From contig MU405338.1 of NCBI GenBank assembly GCA_022836615.1, positions 1 to 64,000 on the forward strand: a stretch of DNA of 64,000 nt. Direction: 5' to 3'. Positions within the stretch are counted from its first letter, which is position 1. Each line of letters starts with the position of its first letter. Below the pieces are notes generated by a model, which made no database searches, was not told the origin of the DNA, and was given only the letters and a program-made list of their open reading frames with translations. The DNA is from Annulohypoxylon bovei var. microspora (Eukaryota > Ascomycota > Sordariomycetes > Xylariales > Hypoxylaceae). The position numbers and the translations under genes are program-made. Shown one piece after another: positions 43,258 through 55,683 of the stretch.

Positions 43258-44932
43258 CTAGCGATACTTAGGCACGCTGATGGACATCCTACCTTTCTTG
43301 TCCTTCTCGAGGCGCACCCCGCGCCGCGGTTCCTCAATCCTCTCAACCTGTTCCTCGTAGAGGACAAGTTCGCCTGTTGGCAGGCGCTCCGCCGATACTA
43401 GTTCGCGATCGGTGCTGTGACTGTGGGACCGGTGACGGGAGTGAGAGTGGTGGTGGTGATGCCGTCGTTCAGGCCTCAAAAGTTCACGCTCTGCTTCAAG
43501 CCGCGCAATCTCCATCTTTATTTCCCTATCATTACGCCGTCGGTCACTGATCAATGCGAGAGGACCGACAGCAACCTCATCACTATATTCACGGTCTCTT
43601 GCCTCCATAATGATAGGGGTACGGGTCGTAGAGGTAGAATGACTACGGTGGCTTCGATAGCTTCGAGTAGGCGAGGTCTCGCGGATGAAAGTCTCCTTGA
43701 CAATCTCGACAGGAGGTGGCGGGGAGGGAGCGACGGGCGCAGCTGGATGAACAATCGAAGGGGGAGGCATATAAATGGGCGGTGGGGGTGGTGGTGGAAG
43801 AGTGAACATTTCTTCTCTTCTTTCCTCGACAACACCCGCTGCAACTGATCGCGCAGCGGCAATCTCTTGTTCAGATTTCTTATATTCCTCGCTTAGCTTG
43901 AGTAGGTCGTCGATATTCTGTTGACCGAGGGCTTTTTGCACGACAATGACGTTACCCTATGGCTGACAGTTAGAATAACGGAGATACAAATTGTTAAAGT
44001 ATAGCATCGGAACGTACCTCTTCAACAAATGGGTAGCCAAGATCAATGAGCGCCATCTTAGAAACGAGCCGAACTGGGATTCTCGTCTTTCCTTTTTTGG
44101 GGTATTCGCTTTTGACGCTCTTCACACTCTTCATACTCTTCGCACTCTTAACAGTGACGGTAGTACCACCGCTGCTACTCGAGTCATCCGATGCGGCACT
44201 CCTACTTCGAATGCTGCCGATACGTCTTGATGTACCGCCATCGTGCCGTTTTCTTTCCTTAACGATCTCGACCTCTCGGACACGCTCGGGGTACGCATGA
44301 TATTCCTCGTCGCCATATCGATCAGGTTCAGATATCTTAATTTCCTCGAAGTCACTCTCAAGGTCGCGCTCTGCGTATAGTCTTGGGGGAGGTAGTGCTC
44401 TGGATCGCGGAAGGGGTATGGGTTTATACGGTTCGGGGCGGTATTCTGCACGGCGAACAGGTGGAGCGTGATCATCCTTTTCGAAAAAGCGTGGTGGTGG
44501 GCGTCTGTCAAAGGTGTCTAGAGATGACTGGCGTCGGATTAATTGTCCAGGTCGTCGCGGAGGTGATGGGTGACGAAACTCGCGTTCGCGGTCCCGTTCG
44601 CGGTTTTGCTCGCGGTCGATAACGAGACGTTGCTCTATCTCGGGAGGTGGAGAGCGCCTAAAACGTGGTGGCTCATCGTAGTACCTTTTCTCAAGCGGAG
44701 GCTCTTCGTCCCACGGTCGTCGTGGTCTTCGCTCGAATCTTTCATCGACTGAGGTCTCACGGGTCCGACCTCCTGGGCCGCGAGTGAAGTAATGGTCATG
44801 TTCCTCAAAGCGATCTCTCTCTGCACTTGGCCGGTTGCGGTCGCTTTCAATGACGAAGCGACTCCTGTCCCACCTTTCGCCGCCGTACGACTCGCCATAA
44901 GCTAAATCGTCGTCTACCCGTTTGTGCGCCAT
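43258..44932 (-). CDS. Arg/Pro-rich DUF8035-type fungal protein
   Basis: A large, mostly disordered protein of 537 residues from two exons, 44018-44932 and 43258-43956. The first 260 residues are rich in Arg, Asp, Glu and Pro (RDRFEEHDHYF, EREFRHPSPPRRPGQ). A folded core spans the intron: KTRIPVRLVSKMALIDLGYPFVEE|GNVIVVQKALG with the following DDLLKLSEEYK helix, a globular fungal domain annotated as DUF8035. It is followed by a polyproline run (LPPPPPPPIYMPPP), a coiled-coil-like EIKMEIARLEAE, a His/Arg/Ser-rich stretch and a conserved-looking end (LVLYEEQVERIEE...ISVPKYR). The composition suggests a scaffold or nucleic-acid-associated protein. Function is not known. Confidence 0.8.
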
Positions 44933-47004
44933 TCTAAGAATGATATAATATTTATAGATTTCAAAAACGTAAATTGAAAGATATCCTCAAGATATAATGT
45001 GGTGGGTGGAGATGGAAGGATAGCGTCAAATGGTATTAACGTTAATAATACCGGGAGATGGGCGATGGGCGATGGGCAATAGGCGACGAGCTAACGTGGA
45101 TACCGGTTTCGAGCTATGACGACAGGAGGGGGGAAGCGCAACTTCCGGAATCCCAACGTATTATTTCGACTGCTAGGGAAAGTGCGGCGGGGCAACTTCT
45201 CGTGGGTGGCTTGATAAGTTGCACCACGCTACGAGCTGCACAATACAACTTGGCGTCGCAAATTCGAGTACTTCGTAGTCTGTTTTCGTTCCGGGTACGT
45301 ACGTACACGCACTTGTTCCGTGTGACCTTAATGCGACACACCCGTCGAGGACTGATCGTTCAACCTGACCAACAACACGAGGGACACTATGACCCTGTTT
45401 AATCGGTTTGCGGCAGCGGGTAAGTGTGTATATAAAAAGAAAGTTGTCGCCAAGTAAATGGAAACACTCCTGACTATAAAACGGATAAACAATAACCGCA
45501 ATCTTAAAAGAACTTCCGTTGAGATTTTAGGGAAGCGACGAATTGTTCGAACGTGGAATTGAGTTTGAAGATATGGAGGGGCAAGCAAGTGCTCTTTTTA
45601 AGACATTACATCAGTGAACTGGTGATGCTTGCCCTTCTTATTAGCGCCATGTATTGTACTTGTACAGCCACTAAGCAGCTAAGTATCCAACGACCCACAT
45701 ACCTAGTAAGGTATCCCCGGGAGGGAGCCAGGAAACATAGACCTCTGGACCTGAGGCTAAGCAAACGAAGCTTCTTCTATGGAAAGTTTGTTAATACAAT
45801 ATCTGACTTAGATGGGTGCCCAGGTAGTTTCCAGTTTAATCCCGGAGACATCTACAACCTCTCAGTAGCACCTTATTCTCATTGATCGAACAAGCATCCA
45901 CTGAACTACAAGGGCGGGTCTGTTCCAGTGTATTGCTTCAGACAATTATTAAGGATTTCAGCCGCTCACCCAACAGACATATCAAATTTCATATTTGATA
46001 CTTCTGACAGTTGGGTATTTTCATTCGTCTTTCTATACAAGATACCGCGCTAACAGGAAGCAATTACAGTATATGAAGCCCATGGCCGAGACCCGGCGCT
46101 TTCTTCAACGCCTTGGCAGCTAGCAATTGGGCATCCTTTGGGTTGTCAAATCGAAGGTTTGGGCGATTGCCTACCTATAGAATTGATGCAGGCTATAACT
46201 CGTGCGACGGTGAGATTCATCAAAGTTACATTTTACAAACGTCAACCATGTTCAGCTCATCCAAGGAAGCACGAACAGAAAGCTGTTCATCATATTTATC
46301 ATACAGGCGGTGACTGTCACAAGACCCTCCGCCAATATGATATTTGCCGACTTTCCATGTTGAGTAAGCTAGGCTATACACGTATTGAATAAGGGATACG
46401 ATGATGTCTTCTTTTTGCTTTCGATAAAGAGATAGAGCTAAGTAAACCCCATAATTTCATGTTTTCCTAGAAAAGCTTCGCTTTCCAAGATCTCAGATCC
46501 AGACTACTATGCAGTATGACGTCGCTATTCGAGGTGGGATTTTATCCGCCTAGTAACTTAGTACATCGCAGCATCGTAGCCAGGGGCTGCCATGATAAAC
46601 CCATGTGATGTGGCCCGTGCTGCTAAATCGCAGTGACGTTGTTTGGAATTTTCGGATTTCCCCCATGCAACCCTATTTATCTACTAGGTACGCTTACGTT
46701 TCTCATTTCTACGATTCAAGCCCAATGGAAATTTTAGCTCTTTTTTGCTCGGAAATGTTCTCTTCCGCATACAATTTTTAGGAATCTTAGCTTCAATATG
46801 CTTGATAAACACGTGCTCCCCCGTAATTCCTGCTGCCCAACCAAAGCCCTACGCTGTCTAGTCAGGGGGTTCTTGAACTAGGAAGAACCCATTACCTCTT
46901 ACCGTTCTTTTTGTGAAGGGATATACCTATTAACTGTCTCCCACGAGGTCAAGTGACAACAAATACCATATTACTAATAAGACTAGTAGTCGTACAAGAT
47001 TTTC
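44933..47004. other. Intergenic; one exon-like ORF inside
   Basis: 2 kb separates two minus-strand genes. Apart from the exon-like segment at 46073-46392 I see no supported gene. ORFs at 45058-45402 and 45553-45885 lack recognisable features. Confidence 0.45.
46073..46392 (+). CDS. Exon-like ORF of unknown protein, possibly a gene remnant
   Basis: An acceptor-like CTAACAGGAAGCAATTACAG ends at about 46072. The following frame is open for 106 codons to a TAA, with protein-like text: GRDPALSSTPWQLAIGHPLG, IEGLGDCLPIELMQAIT, HHIYHTGGDCHKTLRQYDIC and a C-terminal LSKLGYTRIE. I do not recognise the family, and no convincing upstream exons were found; the 110-codon ORF at 45553-45885 is a possible partner. 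It may be the last exon of a decayed gene. Confidence 0.3.
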
Positions 47005-48959
47005 TCAAGTTGAGATCTGGATCTTAAATACGAGAGCTTGGTTGTCGAGATTATAACCGCTACTATCGGCGTAAGGTAAGCTGCCGCCATCCATAAAACC
47101 GTTCTGAGTGATAAAATCATTATCACTAAGGCTGAAGACGTAAAACTCCCCGTTCGCGTTGTCAGGGTCAGTGGGAACTACTCCGAGAGATTCCCACTTC
47201 TCATTCTATCCACCGAACACGCTAAGTTAGCATATATTCTCGGCCTATTGTGCAACTAAAGTCCGCGGGCAATGAGACGTCACCTACCAGTAAATATTGA
47301 TCTTGATCACCCCCATTGTGTACACCAAAACGGTTCAGCTGCTCATTGACGTTGAAGTCTAGGAAGCTACAGTACGTCGCGGCCGTGATCTTCTCCTTTA
47401 GATCCCCACTCTCTGATTTGGCAACGTTGCAACCAACACAGTCATAATCACCAGCGGCCTTAATGTCCGTCGCGTCAGAAAGGTCGAACACGTCGATCTG
47501 ACGATAAACGGAAAGTGGGCTGTCGGCCCCGTGGCCCGCGCCGGAGTCTCTGGACAAGACAAAGAATTGGCCATTATCGAGGGAATGTATCTCAGACTGT
47601 GCCGCAACTTTTGGATTCTTCGACGACTTTGCTGTGGGGTCATCGTAAAGTGGCAGAGGCACAACCCATTCCCCCGCGTAAACTGGAGAGAGTCGATTCG
47701 AAATATCGTACTTCAGCAAGCGAGTGTATCTCATGGTTTGCTTTTCCAGGCCCTAGAATCAGCTTAGCTAACGATCATCTTACATGTCGCTTATTGAGAA
47801 TGATGTGGCTGATGATGCCCACGATTTAATATGACATTGCACTTACACCATCTTGGACAGTCGCTGCCTGCAAAAGTACCCACAGCGACTTGCCGTCCCC
47901 CGAGACAGTGAGGCCTTCGAAGCCTAAATGCCATAGCCGTTAGAACCACTGTACCGGACCCACGCATATATGCAATAGCTTAACTTACCGTGATTATTAT
48001 CACGACCGCTGTCTGGATCTGCCGGGTCTGCGTCATCGCCTTCCCCATTATCGACATAACGTGGTGGGCTATCAGCCGAGAACGAGGTAGTGCCATTGCG
48101 AACGGGAACAATTGCATCATTGGGGCGGATAGCAGTGAGCATTTTTCCGTCGGACCCGAAAAGATCTAACTTCTAGCGTTAGCGGAGGCTTTTTCTTCTT
48201 CAATTTCGAGACCAGACAAGTTCACATACATATATAGGGGCCGTATTCATCAGACACCCAGAAGCTTGAATCATCATTTACGTACAACCCTTCTGAATCG
48301 ACTGGAATACGTTTACCACCTGGTCCATCACCACCGAAGCCATCGCCCGTGTAAGTAGCAATGGGAAGGTCGGGGAAGCCCGGGAATGAGATGTTGCCCG
48401 TAACGTCAGCGTCTAGCCCAGTGCAAGGCGTCCCGTCGGGTCCAGAGAATAGTATGGTGTCCAGATACTCGAAGTACAAATTTGGGCCTGAAGGACTGTC
48501 CACAGTTGCATTGGGGTTCGGAGTGAAAATAATATTGAACTTGTGCACTCGGGGGTTGAAATTGAGTGTTCCTTCGGTATTCCTAGCACCAGTACCTAGT
48601 CAATATTATTGGTGTCTCCTAAAGGCATCTTTCAAATAAGTTTAAGAGCAGGTGTATGCTCACCAACCACGATCAGGCAAAGCCCATAATACACCTGAAT
48701 AGCTCCCATTATCAAGCTTCTTCCATGCGCCACGCTCTAGATGTAGAGATGAACCGAGTCCGTCAAGGGTATCACCGAATTTATCGACTGCGTCCGAGAC
48801 AACGAATCCATAGCCGGCTAGTTCCTCATACTCATAGTCTATACCATTGCATGTCGTTTTGTTTACTGCCGATGATGCGGCGGCGACGGCTGGCTGGTCC
48901 TGTAAGATGGCGCCGGTGGCGCTAACGACTAGAGACACTAGGACTAGGAGTATATTCAT
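47005..48959 (-). CDS. Secreted phytase-like / esterase-like beta-propeller protein
   Basis: An extracellular protein of the fungal phytase-like (esterase-like domain of phytase, PF13449) family; the true substrate of most members is untested. Six exons, 48664-48959, 48230-48582, 47989-48165, 47847-47923, 47288-47752 and 47005-47205, join to 522 residues. The signal peptide is ILLVLVSLVVSATGA. Family landmarks are DTLDGLGSSLHL near the start, WALPDRGW at the first intron, DSEGLYVNDDSSFWVSDEYGPYIY (the Glu/Asp-rich metal-binding signature region), GFEGLTVSGDGKSLWVLLQ, IHSLDNGQFFVLSRD and the closing SLSDNDFITQNGFMDGG...LDNQALVFKI. All six exons are needed to recover these, which supports the model. 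Confidence 0.85.
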
Positions 48960-51253
48960 GTTGTAAGACTCGATACCACTATCCTATAAAAGAAGAATAA
49001 CCGCATTCTGTGAGCTCAGCTGCCCAATAAACATATATCAATGACTCGATACTTATATTCAACCTGTACCTAAATTTAGCGACCATCCTAGACTGGGTCC
49101 CACCCCCTACTATAACACATGCGGCAGGACAAAGCAGCAGAGGTTCAGCCATCATTTCTCGGCGTTTCGTCCACGGCACTCTACTTATAAGGCAATGAGT
49201 AATGAGATGCCGAACTGGGGAGGTCGTCAAGCCAGGCGAAGCGCGGTCTTACGGTTACCCCGGCACGGCGCTGGTAGTTGAGAGAGCACGTTGTGCGTAG
49301 CCGGAGTCCTATTCGCTAAGCCGGTGGCTAACTAGCTCCGCCGAGGTGCTAAGCAACAAATCCGCCGACAAGGGGGCAATTGATGACCTATCAGTGATTG
49401 GCGATCGCGTTCGGGGGGAACTCGGTGAGGGTGGGCACGTGGGGTATTTCTGCATTTGACGAGATTAAAAAGAATACCTAGATATTTCATCTATACTACA
49501 AGCCTATATAAATCCTTCCGCGCTGTATAGATTATATGAGAGAAGCGACTTCTGTTACCCTCGAAATGTAGAGGCCCTATATACCTAGGTTACTCATTTA
49601 TTAAAGGTTTAAGTCAAAAGGTGAAGAGTGCTTCAGGAAGGTGAGATACAAACGATGCTGACGTGTATTCGGGACTTTGCATGTGGGTTTTGAATAAAAT
49701 GTATGAAAACTCACAGAAACAAAAGTTTATGTAAATCAAATAATTGAACTAAGGAATTCATATTTAGTCGATGTCATGATTTATATAGGCTTGCTTCATC
49801 TAAATTTCACGTTGCGCCGACTGTTCAAGAGCTTCCATATGTCGCAGGCGTTTTACTGAGCAGGTCGTAAGTGAAGTCTCCTATTAATTGATTTTGTAGA
49901 GGCTGTCGGCGCAGAGGGCGTTACTTAGTGAGGCGCAGAATGAGACAGGGCATACGAACGCATCAGTCAGAAGCTTGTTGAGGCCTGTGATTTCAATAAT
50001 ATTAAACCTAAGTATAATGACCTACATATCATCTAATATTTTGAGAGAAAATTGGTAGGAAAGAGCTCGTCGTCCCGGTATCCCTAGTCCCGTCCGTGCT
50101 GTTATCCACCGTCCCGGGGCATTAGTGCGTTACACGGCATTTCCGACAACCGCGTCACTGCAACGCCAAGGAAGCATACCGTCAAGAGGCTCTTCCTCTA
50201 TCATAATTCATATGCATCTATCCTAACATTACTATGGGCTGATAAGAAGTTTCAATTAGGCCTTGACACTTCTAATGCCCCCTTTCTTCCAACAGTAGCT
50301 ATATATTTGTTACTAGTGGCTATAACGAAAAGAAGGCCCCTGACATGAACCTGTCACGAACCTGTCCATGATAATGAGAAAATGGTTAGGATAGAACGCT
50401 CACGACGGCCTGTGGAGCGTATTCTCCACTCATAGAATGGTATATCGCACAAGAAAGTGAGATTAATGTATCAAGAGTCGATTTTAGACTTATAAAGCCA
50501 ATGCATATATTGTAAAAGTAGACGATAAGAGTCAGTTCGACTGTGAGATAATGATTGGTTGTTATCACATTACCACTCCTGTATCTTATATAGTACCTGA
50601 GTATAAGTTCCGACGCTTTGTATTCACCGTCTTTAAAGATGACTTGCATCATGTAGGGCTGTAAGCAGATCTTGTCTTGTGGGGCGAATGCGATCCCCAA
50701 TACCCCCAAGCCCATTCTAGATGCTCTAGTTCTGAGGTGGAACTTTTAGCCTCTCTGCAAAGTCATGGACTGACCAGTTGAATGACAGATATACCAAATT
50801 AGACCAGTACGCATCCAAGGACCGCGTACCTAATCTATAGAGAAGCTACTGTAGAGCGAGAGCTTCCAAAGGACCCTTGCTATCCAATGAGAAATCAAGA
50901 TACTATTGACTAAACAGGCCCGGATGGATTTGATGGAGGTCTACCGCATTGCTTAGATATGAACGAGCTCGAAAAATTGCGGTATCCTGCAGTTTCCGTA
51001 TGTGATAGACCGAGACTTGATAAAGCATACCGCCTCAGCTACGGAGTAAAGTAGGTAGGTACCTACACAGACCAAAGAATGCACTTGAACCACACGAGGA
51101 ATTCAAGTCCACCCACTCAGATAAGATAAGTTACCACCATATATAGGTACCTAGCTCTTCCACGTGGACGTACTGCTCACTTGTAAGTGCCATGGACTTC
51201 TTGGTTAATTTGATGACCCTAAGACGTGTTGAATTCGGTTCACGAAGCTGAAT
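48960..51253. other. Long intergenic region, no supported gene
   Basis: 2.3 kb between divergent genes. ORFs (83 codons at 48979-49230, 109 codons at 50386-50715) have no features. TAGGTAC repeats lie near 49581 and 51053. Presumably this contains the promoters of the phytase-like gene and the CYP52-like P450. Confidence 0.5.
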
Positions 51254-53112
51254 ATGAATTCCTCTGTTACCAACCTCCCCCGGCTTGCCACTGTCCCATT
51301 TCTCATAAGCCATGCCACGGAAGAGACTTGGTCGCGAGCGGGCAGGTGGTGTTTCGTTGCCTTAGCACTTATCATCGCCGATAGGATAGCGAGGACACTG
51401 CTGCGCAACTACAACTTCAACCGCTTCGCGAAAGCTAGCGGATGCCTGCCAGTTCCTATTGCGGCGAATCCATTCCCACTGCCCTGGAGTCTCGGGCGCA
51501 AGTATGAGGTTTACAAGGCTTCCGTAGCCGGCGACCTGTTCGAGGGCCACTTCCAGCGCAAGTACGCCAAGCATGGCAACACTCACGCAATAGTATCCCC
51601 GATATTGGGAACCCAGAAGGGAATCAACACGGTGGAACCCGATAACATCAAAGCAGTCCTGGCTACCCGTTTCGACGATTATAAACGTCCCGAGTTTAGG
51701 TCTCTCGCAGCCCAGCCTATGCTTCTCCCTGGACTTTTCACAACAGATGGGTATGTCAGACTTATACAAGTCTATAACTGAGCCCGCTGACTACCGTCTA
51801 GACCCATATGGGCTCACTGGCGGGCTATGGTCAAGCCCCAGTTCACGCGTAGGAAATTCGACCAGAACGTTGCCGATAGTGAGAGGCACATGGAACTCGT
51901 GTACACCGCCCTAGGCAGACCCAAGGCGGACGGTTGGACAGACGACGTCGACCTCCTGGTAACTATTGCTGGCACGTACGATCCCACGAGAAGGGCTAAC
52001 GATACCGTAGGATCACCTTTATCGGCTGACAATGGACACGGCGACGCAGTTTCTCTTCGGCGCGTCGGCGGAGACGCAGACGGCAGCATTAGTCCGCGCC
52101 GGGAAGATACCCACCGAGACGCATGTCAAGTCGCTCCTCGATGGATTCGACGACAAGTTCCTGGAGGCTGGTAGTTACGTAGGACACCGAATAAAGCTAT
52201 CCAACATGTACTGGGTATACGACGGCCTTGCGTTCCGAAGAGTCTGTCGGGAGTTGTATGTCATGGTCGACGCGTACATCACCGACGTTCGCAAACGGTC
52301 CGCTGCGCGGACGCAGGCAGAAAAGGAGGACGGGATGTACTCCAACGTCATCGAGGAGATGGAGGCGCAGGGAGCTTCGCAGCGCGACATGGTGGAGCAG
52401 GTGATGCACCTCCTCGTCGCGGGGATGGACACGTCCGCTGCCGCCCTGGGGTGGACGTTTAGCATGCTTGCGGCGCACTCCGACATATACGACAAACTCC
52501 GCGAAGCGGTCATCGAAAAGTTCGGGACCGAATCAAGCAGACTACAGCCGTTCACACTGGAGACACTGAAGGGTTGCGAGTATCTCCAATGGGTTATCCA
52601 GGAGACCCTACGGCTCTTCCCTGCCGGGCCCATCAATGTCCGAGAGACTGTTAGGGATACCGTCCTTCCTGTGGGAGGCGGTCCGGATGGTAAAGGTCCC
52701 GTTGCGGTTCGGAAAGGAGCCAGGGTACAACTTGGAACCTACTATACGCACCGGAGAAAGGACCTATGGGGAGAAGATGCCGACGATTACCGCCCCGAGC
52801 GATGGGCAGGGAGGAGAAAGGGTTGGGACTTCACACCTTTCAGCGGCGGACCTCAGATCTGTGTTGGTCGTAAGTAAAAATTTAAATTAATCACTATTCA
52901 CTTCTCGTCGAGATCTCGGGCTGACATATTGATACGCAGAGGGATATTCAATGACTCAGGTCTCATACGCCATTGCCAGGTTCGCTATGCGGTTTGACAA
53001 AATGGAGCCGTCCCCGGGAAGCAATAATGCGAAACGTTCGTGGATGACTGTGCTTACACCGGGGGACGGCGTTAAGGTCCGGATGCACTTAGCATCGGAC
53101 ACAACTCCATAA
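51254..53112 (+). CDS. CYP52/CYP63-like cytochrome P450 (fatty acid / alkane hydroxylase type)
   Basis: A microsomal monooxygenase of the group that hydroxylates fatty acids or alkanes at the chain end. Four exons, 51254-51750, 51802-51958, 52011-52869 and 52940-53112, give 561 residues. A membrane anchor (WCFVALALIIADRIA) is followed by a long hinge and the typical LFEGHFQRKYAKHGNTH region. Also seen: C-helix WAHWRAMVKPQF, I-helix LLVAGMDTSAAALGW (AG.DT intact), ExxR ETLR, and YRPERW. The haem loop reads FSGGPQICVGQ, split by the last intron. The usual Arg two residues before Cys (GGPRICLGQ) is Gln. It is followed 480 bp away by a convergent HSL-type hydrolase, and further on by an ABCC transporter. 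Confidence 0.87.
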
Positions 53113-53592
53113 TATGTTGCTTGTCATTAGTAGAGAGAGTATTCCGAGAGAGGATATAAATGCCAATCATTGTGGGTGGATAAGAGACAGATACTTGAAA
53201 GATGAGATCAAGCGTCATGGTGATGCAGGATGGGGATACCATACTTTTCTTGGATAGATGATAGGATCGAGCTCACCCGTATCATACAAATCAGACCAAT
53301 ACGATCAATGGAAATCTGCATATCTAATGTAAAAAATGAGATTTTTGACGATGCCGAGTTATGTATCAGCTCCGAGATATGTAAAGTGGGTGACTCAGGA
53401 ATGATCAGGTGGAGAAGATAAAACATGATTAACCCGATCATCTGATTTTGACAACGGCAGCAGCGGTAGGTTTGGACAGCTTATGCATTAGTGTGAGTTA
53501 AATGACAATAAGATTTGAAGGGTGGATACTCTATTGTGGTTAACTGACTCATTCTTCGCTGTCTATTTCTTTATTAGGAAAACTTTATTTCC
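53113..53592. other. 3' intergenic region between convergent genes
   Basis: 480 bp. Weak ORFs on both strands overlap each other and show no features. Confidence 0.45.
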
Positions 53593-54800
53593 TTATTTCC
53601 ATGCGACTTCTCGTAACCATTCACCCACCACTTTCTGACAAGCCGTTTCCTTCAACCGCGCGTCTTCCAACGCTTCTTCACCATGAAACCTCTCAGGTAA
53701 GCGATCAAACCCGTGGATCTGGTCCGGTACTAGTAACCACCGTACGCTACTCTTCCCGTCCTCATCCTTATGCTCGAATGCGAACTTCTCGTCGTCGAAA
53801 ATGAACTCCCCTTTCCCCGCAGATCGCTTGTTTCGGCCCACCTTATCCGAGAACGCGGGCAATGGTCGTCCGGCTAGTTTACTTGCCATGCTCCAGGCTT
53901 CATGCGCGAGCTGGTCCAACTCTGCCGAGACGAAGAAGATATGCGGAGGTAGAGTGTCACGAGATGCGAAGTAAGGCGAAAGCAACGGGTCTTTCAGGTT
54001 GAACCCTGGATCGATGTAGCTCCACATAAATATGGAAGCCATCGGCGTTAGGAAATCGGTGGGCTTGGCTCGCACGCCCTCACCCAGGTCAGGTTTGTAG
54101 TATCGCGTCTGAATCTTGATCTCCGTTGGTATACTTTTGTCTACGACGGCGTAAATGGGTATCGCGGCCGAGGGCTTCACTTTTTCCCGGATCGAAGGCA
54201 ATTGGCATACGCTGAGGGTCAAGCTCCCGCCCGCCGAGAACCCGCCAATTGCTATACGACTCTTGTCCATCGGAAGGCTCTCGTCATCGAATGCGGCCAG
54301 AATTAAGGCTTCGATATCGTACGTAGCTGTCGGGAAAGGATAAGAGGGAGCTTTGCGATAGTTGAGACCGATTACTAGCACATTGTTCATGCTGGCGAAG
54401 TTCGAATTCCACTTATCGTCGTCATCTGGTTGGCCGAGGCAGAACCCCCCTCCATGGATACTGAACAGCGTGGGAAGAGGCGTTTGAGAAGTCTTCGGAT
54501 CGTACGACTTGGGAAAGAAGATCCTACATTGGTCTTCAGTTAGATCTAGCTGGTGGTGATCGATTCTTAATCGAGCTTCTTAAGATTATCATACCTAATG
54601 GGCAATGATGGCCGACATGGGTAAGATTTTACGAAGCTCGGGGGGAACTTGAGAGGAGCGGCCCAATCTCTATACCATAGAACGAACACGCCCAAGGCTC
54701 GGAGCGCATAGATGGTGGCGCCGCTGAAGAGCTGCGAGAGAATGGGAAGATGAGGCTGCTTGTTGACGCGGCCGTCTTCTTGTGTTAACCCGTTTTCCAT
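53593..54800 (-). CDS. HSL-type alpha/beta hydrolase (esterase/lipase), membrane-anchored
   Basis: Hydrolyses carboxylic esters. Two exons, 54595-54800 and 53593-54523, give 378 residues; the frame opens 15 codons earlier at 54845 with another Met, so the start is uncertain. The N-terminus has a hydrophobic helix (ATIYALRALGVFVLWY), suggesting an ER or lipid-droplet anchor. The second exon gives the HSL oxyanion motif SIHGGGF (about 91-97) and the nucleophile GGFSAGGS (about 165); the acid and base regions are near the end (FVSAELDQLAHEAW and PDQIHGFDRLP). Of the fungal alpha/beta-hydrolase-3 group, substrates range from acetyl esters to mycotoxins. Its position between a CYP52-like P450 and an ABCC transporter may be functional or accidental. 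Confidence 0.85.
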
Positions 54801-54845
54801 TGCTTGCGGATATTTACAGATATTTACAGCCGATGAAGGTTTCAA

Positions 54846-55683
54846 GCTTTCAACTCTTTCTCGAGGGGTATGTCGCAGTTCAATTAGGTGCGTATAGTGT
54901 GTATCGTGCCTAGCAAGGTGAATGAGTGTATATCGCCTTACGTGGTGGAGGACGTGGCCGCTGCATCCGTAAAATAGTAGCTCATAAATCTTGGAACCGC
55001 CATCATTATCTACGGGCTAATACAGCCAAGTACCTGTTTTACTTACCGGGCAGTCTTTCGTACCAGACCCACTAATTCGTATTGTTCGCATTATTCGGGA
55101 TTTCTCTCTCGGAGTTTGTGCCATATCGATAAGAAACACTTGCGTAATTCATCCAGCTCCCGAGTCTCGGTTCTAAGCTACCCGAAGCCTTGATCTTCCT
55201 GTCCTCCCAACCTCCCAACCTCCTAAAGCAAAGCAAGTCACGAACCTTTCTCGAATCTCGACCCTTCATTAGCTTCCTTACGATATGAATATCCCCACCC
55301 CATTGGCCTAGCCCTACAAGCCAATGAATGTTAGATGTTCTAGAATTGGATAAGGCTGAAAGCCAACCTTCTATCCTTTCATCGTTGTTGAATGTATAGA
55401 CTATTGATGTCGCACAGATGAAAATGAGAAAGATGTTAAGCGAGCTTACCTACACGATACGGCGTTCGGAATTGTACCGTATTTGGCTGATACCTACCTA
55501 TACCGGAGTTGACTGACTCATTTGGAAATCCTTTGCTTTCGACTCTTTGTATGCCTCCACGTAGGTTGCTAGATAATAACATTTATAATGCAGCACTCGC
55601 AAGTTGCGACTATCAAAAGATTGCTTTCTACGAATATTCAATGCTATAAACCTGTATGAGATAATACCTAGGTTTAAAGCAAT
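54846..55683. other. Intergenic, divergent promoter region
   Basis: 838 bp between the divergent hydrolase and ABC transporter starts. No supported gene. The 65- and 73-codon minus-strand ORFs lack features. Confidence 0.5.

Noticed and set aside
50386..50715. 109-codon minus-strand ORF
   Set aside because: No family resemblance; AT-biased codon use unlike the neighbouring genes.
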